Assembly (NCBI GenBank): GCA_964442365.1
Contig: CAYTZA010000027.1
Span: forward strand, 1 to 9,457
Direction: 5' to 3'
Length of the DNA stretch: 9,457 nucleotides
DNA from: CAYTZA01 sp964442365
Lineage (GTDB): Bacteria; Patescibacteriota; Minisyncoccia; Phycocordibacterales; DAORIS01
Shown: positions 6,271-9,457 of the stretch, in pieces
Layout: every line of letters begins with the position of its first letter
Numbering within the stretch: the first letter of the stretch is position 1
Translations under genes and position numbers: made by a program
The notes under the pieces: model-generated
What the model saw: only the letters and a program-made list of their open reading frames with translations
What the model was told of the DNA's origin: nothing
Databases searched by the model: none

Positions 6271-7725
6271 ATGTCAAAGATTGGCAGAAATGATAAGTGT
6301 CACTGTGGTTCTGGATTTAAATATAAAAAATGCTGTCTTATAAAAGATGATCGCAGAGATATGCTTAAAAAGCGAATAAAAAATATTTCTCGAAAAGATT
6401 TCATTTCCGGACCGTATAAAAAATGTCCTAAATGTGATGAGAACACATTTGGTGTATTTTTACACACTAGTGGAAATCGTTATCGGAGGGAATGTACAAA
6501 TTGCTGGCATGCGCAAAGTTACAAATTTCCACCATTAAAAAAGAAAATAATTTATCTAGATCAGTTTGTAATTAGTAATATTAACAAGACATTGGACCCA
6601 GATTCTTCAAGTCACAAGAAAGCACTTGAAGAGCCTTTTTGGTTAGAGGTATATAAAAAAATTGACACCTTATCAAAACAAAATCTCATTGTTTGCCCAG
6701 ACTCATCATTTCACACAGATGAGTCCCTTCTTTGTGGAGATCCTTCGTACGAGAGTTTAAAAGAGGTATATGAACATCTTTCTCATGGGTGTACATTTTA
6801 TGATCACAATACAATAACTCGTTTCCAGTTACAGCAACATCTAGCAAATTATATGGCTGGAGATCCAACAAAGCATCTTGATTTGAATGCTGAACATGTG
6901 ATTCATGGACACCCCCATGAATGGACCGGCAAAATGAGAATTGGTGTAAGCATGCGACCGTATGAAGGTCAACTTGAATCTATTCACAAAGAACGAAAAT
7001 CTCATTATGAGGGCTTGAAGAGTGTTTTTGAGCGTTGGCAAAAAGAAAAAGAACGTGATTTTATGGATTGGGTTAAAGAAGAGGCTTATGCTTTTGGAGA
7101 AGGCACAATTAAATCTCATATTGCTCACCTTAAAAAACGAGCTGAACTACCTCATAAATATGCCGAACAGTACCTCACTGGCAAGGAACCAGAAATTAAT
7201 CTAGAGGATTTATTTCCACCGCCTTCGTCTCAAATTATTGAAAGTATGACAATAGAAATGCATAGACATAATCTTAGGGGCGAAAGTGCTTTAAAAAAGA
7301 TGGCGGAATATCTACGCTCAAAATACATAATTGATATACCAATAATACATATTTCATCACTTTTATATGGAGCACTTGCGCGTAAAGCGGCACATGGACA
7401 AAAGTCTTATCCAAACATGGGCACTGTTACAGATGTAAATGCAATCTCTAGTCTATTGCCATATTCAGATGCTATTTTTATTGATAACCCAATGGCCGCT
7501 TTATTAAATGAACGACCTCTTAAAAAAGAAATTGCTAGATACAACACCAAAATATTCTCCTTAAACACCAAAGAAGAATTTTTAAAGTATCTAGATGAAA
7601 TTCAGACAACTGCAACTCCAGAGCATTTGGCAATTGTTGAAGATTCTTACGGAGATACAAAACCGTCTTTCAACTTGTTAAAAAACAAGAAACAGAGCAA
7701 AGAAGATGACAGATATACGATCTAA
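6271..7725 (+). CDS. SEC-C / zinc-ribbon protein with PIN-like features
   Basis: The 484-residue product starts with a SEC-C zinc motif, KIGRNDKCHCGSGFKYKKCC (C10, C12, C21, C22). A second zinc ribbon follows (CPKC at 52-55, CTNC at 75-78). Next comes KKIIYLDQFVIS, a beta strand ending in Asp 97, then IVCPDSSFHTDESLL (D144). Near the C-terminus TDVNAISSLLPYSDAIFIDN places Asp 388, 400 and 405. Scattered acidic residues of this kind, with the first at the end of the first strand, resemble PIN-fold nucleases, but no fold search was possible. The middle (about 230-310) is charged and helical. I prefer the start at 6271 because MSKIGRNDKC is a normal SEC-C beginning; an in-frame ATG at 6259 would add four residues. 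It is transcribed divergently from the methyltransferase operon and shares its AT-rich composition, so it may be a further defence effector or an RNA nuclease. Confidence 0.85.
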   Translation: MSKIGRNDKCHCGSGFKYKKCCLIKDDRRDMLKKRIKNISRKDFISGPYKKCPKCDENTFGVFLHTSGNRYRRECTNCWHAQSYKFPPLKKKIIYLDQFVISNINKTLDPDSSSHKKALEEPFWLEVYKKIDTLSKQNLIVCPDSSFHTDESLLCGDPSYESLKEVYEHLSHGCTFYDHNTITRFQLQQHLANYMAGDPTKHLDLNAEHVIHGHPHEWTGKMRIGVSMRPYEGQLESIHKERKSHYEGLKSVFERWQKEKERDFMDWVKEEAYAFGEGTIKSHIAHLKKRAELPHKYAEQYLTGKEPEINLEDLFPPPSSQIIESMTIEMHRHNLRGESALKKMAEYLRSKYIIDIPIIHISSLLYGALARKAAHGQKSYPNMGTVTDVNAISSLLPYSDAIFIDNPMAALLNERPLKKEIARYNTKIFSLNTKEEFLKYLDEIQTTATPEHLAIVEDSYGDTKPSFNLLKNKKQSKEDDRYTI

Positions 7726-7869
7726 ACGATTGATTTGTCTTTAACACTTCTTCATTTCAGCCTCTGTAGGCCTCGTAATTCCAAAGAAACCCTGCTTGAT
7801 ATTTGATGGCTAAATGTGAGCTTTATCGGTCTTCCAAAAGGTTCCGATTTCTCGTACAATGTCGAAGAT
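7726..7869. other. Convergent intergenic region with possible gene relic
   Basis: These 144 bp separate the 3' ends of the SEC-C gene and aspS. Read on the minus strand in the aspS frame, after the aspS stop come 19 sense codons (IFDIVREIGTFWKTDKAHI), a TAG at 7810-7812, then 22 more (including GFFGITRPTEAEMKKC) up to a TAA at 7741-7743. There is no proper start codon. It may be a worn remnant of an older downstream gene or a chance open stretch. I see no tRNA or insertion sequence. Confidence 0.3.
7825..7848. terminator. Possible bidirectional hairpin terminator
   Basis: ATCGG (7825-7829) pairs with CCGAT (7844-7848), and inside them CC (7833-7834) pairs with GG (7840-7841) around an AAAA loop, with an asymmetric internal bulge. 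On the plus strand TTCT follows. It sits between two convergent genes, where a shared terminator would be expected, but the stem is imperfect and the T-run is short. Confidence 0.3.
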
Positions 7870-9267
7870 TTACTTCTCCCCCACCACCTTCAACCCCAGC
7901 TCTTTGAGATGCTTCGCATCTATCTCTGACGGAGCTTTCATCATTAGGTCTTTGCCCTCGCCGGTTTTTGGGAAAGCGATTACCTCGCGAATGTTCGGTT
8001 CGTTTTGAAGTATCATAACAATGCGATCAATGCCAGGAGCAAAACCACCGTGCGGAGGTGTGCCGTAGCTGAAAGCTTCAAGCATGTGTCCAAACTTTCT
8101 TTGCTGTTCTTCCTCGCTTATGCCGAGCAGTTCAAAAACTTTCTTCTGCATATCAGACTTGTGAATACGAATACTTCCGGAACTTAGCTCAAAGCCGTTG
8201 AGCACCAAGTCGTAGGCATTTGCGCGCACGGAGTATAGATCTTCACCTTTCATAAACTTGTCCACGTCCTCATCTTTTATAGAACAAAATGGATGGTGTG
8301 TCGCGCCGATGTTGCCCTCTTTATCTTTTTCAAACATTGGAAAATCTAGCACCCAACAAAATGCGAGTTCGTCCGGGTCATTTTTATCTCTTCGCATGTC
8401 TGGCTTGTCACTGCCATATTTTTCTAGAGATTCTTTGTATGTAATGCGTGGGAAAGGTGTCGTTGCGATTTTTTTCTGCGGATAAAGCGTAGCGACTAGT
8501 TCGATAAACATTTTTTCTGTGTATTGGAGCACGTCTTCTTGTGTCACAAATGACATTTCAAAGTCGAGTTGTGTAAACTCTGGCTGTCTGTCGCCACGCG
8601 TATCTTCATCACGGAAACATCGTGCCACTTGGAAATATCTCTCAAAACCAGCAACCATAGAAAGCTGTTTAAACTGTTGTGGAGACTGTGGGAGCACGTA
8701 AAATTTACCATTCTCCAAACGAGACGGCACCACATACTCACGCGAACCTTCCGGCGTACCTTTCATCATTATAGGAGTTTCGATTTCGATGAAATTGTTG
8801 CGATGCATGTGATCGCGGAAAAATGAAATTATTTTGTCGCGTGCGCGAATGTTCTGTTGCAGACGTGGACGTCGTAGGTCTAGATACCGGTATGTAAGGC
8901 GTGTCTCTTCGTTGATGTCGCGCCCATCAGAGCCCACGTCAAAGGGAGGAGTCTGCGCTTCGTTGAGCACTTTGATGCCGAGAATTTCTATTTCAAGCGC
9001 GCCGTTTAGCTCTTCGGCCTTTACCATTTTTTCTGGACGAGGATTTACTTTTCCTGTGACTTCAATGACCCACTCTGTGCGCACTGTGCCAGCGAGAGCA
9101 TGCGCCTCGGTGTGATTTGGCAGAGCAACCATTTGCACCTTGCCACTCGCATCGCGCAGGTCTATGAAAATGAGCTTGCCATGATCACGGCGAATATCCA
9201 CCCAGCCTTTTATGAGGACTTCTTTGCCGATCGAATCTTTTAAATCTTTTATATATGTTCGTTCCAT
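7870..9267 (-). CDS. aspS: Aspartyl-tRNA synthetase, compact form
   Basis: This class II synthetase charges tRNA with aspartate in the cytoplasm. The 465-residue product has the N-terminal OB fold (GWVDIRRDHGKLIFIDLRD, 21-39), motif 1 near 157-170, motif 2 FRDEDTRGDRQPEFTQLDFE (218-237) and motif 3 GGFAPGIDRIVMIL (407-420). These are bacterial-type sequences. However, YGSDKPDMR (284-292) is followed after about 12 residues by FCWVLDFPMF, so the GAD domain of about 120 residues that bacterial enzymes (around 590 residues) carry here is absent. His 29 aligns with His 31 of the non-discriminating Pseudomonas aeruginosa enzyme, where E. coli has Leu 30, hinting that it may also charge tRNA-Asn. 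I chose the ATG at 9267; the frame is open to 9336, but the -10 box lies 7 bp before 9267 and the extra 23 residues are not family-like. Confidence 0.95.
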   Translation of the reverse strand: MERTYIKDLKDSIGKEVLIKGWVDIRRDHGKLIFIDLRDASGKVQMVALPNHTEAHALAGTVRTEWVIEVTGKVNPRPEKMVKAEELNGALEIEILGIKVLNEAQTPPFDVGSDGRDINEETRLTYRYLDLRRPRLQQNIRARDKIISFFRDHMHRNNFIEIETPIMMKGTPEGSREYVVPSRLENGKFYVLPQSPQQFKQLSMVAGFERYFQVARCFRDEDTRGDRQPEFTQLDFEMSFVTQEDVLQYTEKMFIELVATLYPQKKIATTPFPRITYKESLEKYGSDKPDMRRDKNDPDELAFCWVLDFPMFEKDKEGNIGATHHPFCSIKDEDVDKFMKGEDLYSVRANAYDLVLNGFELSSGSIRIHKSDMQKKVFELLGISEEEQQRKFGHMLEAFSYGTPPHGGFAPGIDRIVMILQNEPNIREVIAFPKTGEGKDLMMKAPSEIDAKHLKELGLKVVGEK

Positions 9268-9274
9268 GGGCTTA

Positions 9275-9303
9275 AGAATAGCTTTTTTATTAGAGTTTTT
9301 CAA
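9275..9303 (-). promoter_or_regulatory. aspS promoter, probably leaderless
   Basis: On the minus strand TTGAAA (9298-9303), 17 bp, then TATTCT (9275-9280) ends 7 bp before the aspS ATG. The spacer holds an A6 tract next to the -10. The 16 bases at 9273-9288 are identical to 1378-1393 at scpA, and both genes lack a Shine-Dalgarno. Transcription would begin at or within a base or two of the start codon. Confidence 0.7.
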
Positions 9304-9329
9304 TGTGCAAAAACTGCCGGATGGTCTAT

Positions 9330-9358
9330 TTGACAAGGCACTGCATTTCTATTACAGT
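9330..9358 (+). promoter_or_regulatory. Plus-strand promoter of the right-edge gene
   Basis: TTGACA (9330-9335) is a perfect -35 box. After 17 bp comes TACAGT (9353-9358), four of six matches to the -10 consensus. It points toward the gene starting at 9436 and would leave an untranslated leader of about 70 nt. It is back-to-back with the aspS promoter, with 26 bp between the two -35 boxes. Confidence 0.6.
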
Positions 9359-9359
9359 A

Positions 9360-9389
9360 AGCCAAAATTACCGTTGGCTCCCCAAGCCA
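9360..9389 (+). repeat. Alternating hairpin segments in the leader
   Basis: AGCCAA (9360-9365) pairs perfectly with TTGGCT (9374-9379) around an 8-nt loop. The same TGGCT (9375-9379) can instead pair with AGCCA at 9385-9389. The two hairpins exclude each other and lie at the start of the predicted leader RNA. Such competing stems are typical of leader switches, but these are short (6 and 5 bp), there is no T-run, and chance cannot be excluded. Confidence 0.3.
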
Positions 9390-9423
9390 CTTCTCGCTCA
9401 TTCACGTCGAACGAACAGCTTCT

Positions 9424-9431
9424 GAAAGGAG
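9424..9431 (+). promoter_or_regulatory. Strong Shine-Dalgarno
   Basis: GAAAGGAG is nearly the full anti-16S complement and sits 4 bp before the ATG at 9436. It is the only clear Shine-Dalgarno seen at any start in the window and defines the start of the partial gene. Confidence 0.75.
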
Positions 9432-9435
9432 TACC

Positions 9436-9457
9436 ATGATCACCATTCACGTTTACG
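9436..9457 (+). CDS. Start of a gene cut by the window edge
   Basis: Seven codons are visible (MITIHVY) after a strong Shine-Dalgarno and a good upstream promoter, and the frame runs off the window. The start is well supported by these signals. Nothing can be said of the function from so few residues. It is divergent from aspS and may be the first gene of another operon. Confidence 0.6.

Noticed and set aside
6686..7204. Minus-strand and second plus-strand open frames inside the SEC-C gene
   Set aside because: They overlap an intact gene, are short and lack start signals.
7810..7812. Recoded TAG joining the stretch after aspS into one gene
   Set aside because: There is no start codon, the stretch directly follows a TAA, and nothing else in the window suggests amber recoding.
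8569..9115. Plus-strand open frames across aspS
   Set aside because: They are antisense shadows of a well-conserved gene and show no recognisable protein sequence or ribosome binding site.
9268..9336. Longer aspS start at 9336
   Set aside because: The added 23 residues are not AspRS-like and cross the -35/-10 promoter found just before 9267.
1..9457. CRISPR array, tRNA, rRNA, transposase or integrase
   Set aside because: I saw no regularly spaced repeats, no tRNA cloverleaf, no rRNA-like sequence and no recombinase motifs on either strand.

Overview
This window looks like chromosomal DNA of a small-genome bacterium, possibly Patescibacteria/Parcubacteria (CPR). The grounds are a compact aspartyl-tRNA synthetase without the usual bacterial GAD insert, scpA and scpB overlapping by four bases, UGA used as an ordinary stop, and few clear Shine-Dalgarno sites. 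This placement is an inference; no marker gene proves it.

Layout. Positions 37-1373 carry scpB and scpA on the minus strand. Positions 7870-9267 carry aspS, also on the minus strand. These housekeeping genes have mixed base composition. Between them lies a clearly AT-richer block of seven genes (about 1405-7725) that looks like an acquired defence island. Six of its genes form one tightly packed minus-strand operon, in transcription order: a Dam-like adenine methyltransferase, a DUF262-DUF1524 (GmrSD-like) HNH protein, a PD-(D/E)XK restriction endonuclease candidate, a second amino-methyltransferase, a small CxxC zinc protein, and a 133-residue protein of unknown function. Gene borders in this operon are 1-5 bp gaps or ATGA overlaps. 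The seventh gene is transcribed divergently on the plus strand. It encodes a SEC-C/zinc-ribbon protein with a PIN-like arrangement of acidic residues. At the right edge, a further plus-strand gene begins at 9436 behind a strong Shine-Dalgarno and continues out of the window.

How the genes work together. The two methyltransferases probably protect host DNA while the PD-(D/E)XK enzyme and/or the HNH enzyme cut foreign DNA. The gene order allows two M-R pairs (Dam with DUF262-HNH, second methyltransferase with PD-(D/E)XK) or one system with an asymmetric site and two methyltransferases. The zinc protein and the 133-residue protein are tied to the operon by ATGA overlaps, so they may be accessory or control factors. 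The island stops exactly at the scpA promoter: the stop codon of the last island gene lies inside the scpA -35 box.

The most striking non-coding signal is a shared promoter layout. scpA and aspS both have TTGAAA-N17-TATTCT placed 6-7 nt before the ATG, including an identical 16-nt stretch. The dam-like gene has TGCTAAAAT 7 nt before its ATG, and the SEC-C gene has TATGAT 7 nt before its second ATG. This spacing predicts leaderless mRNAs and also settles four start codons.
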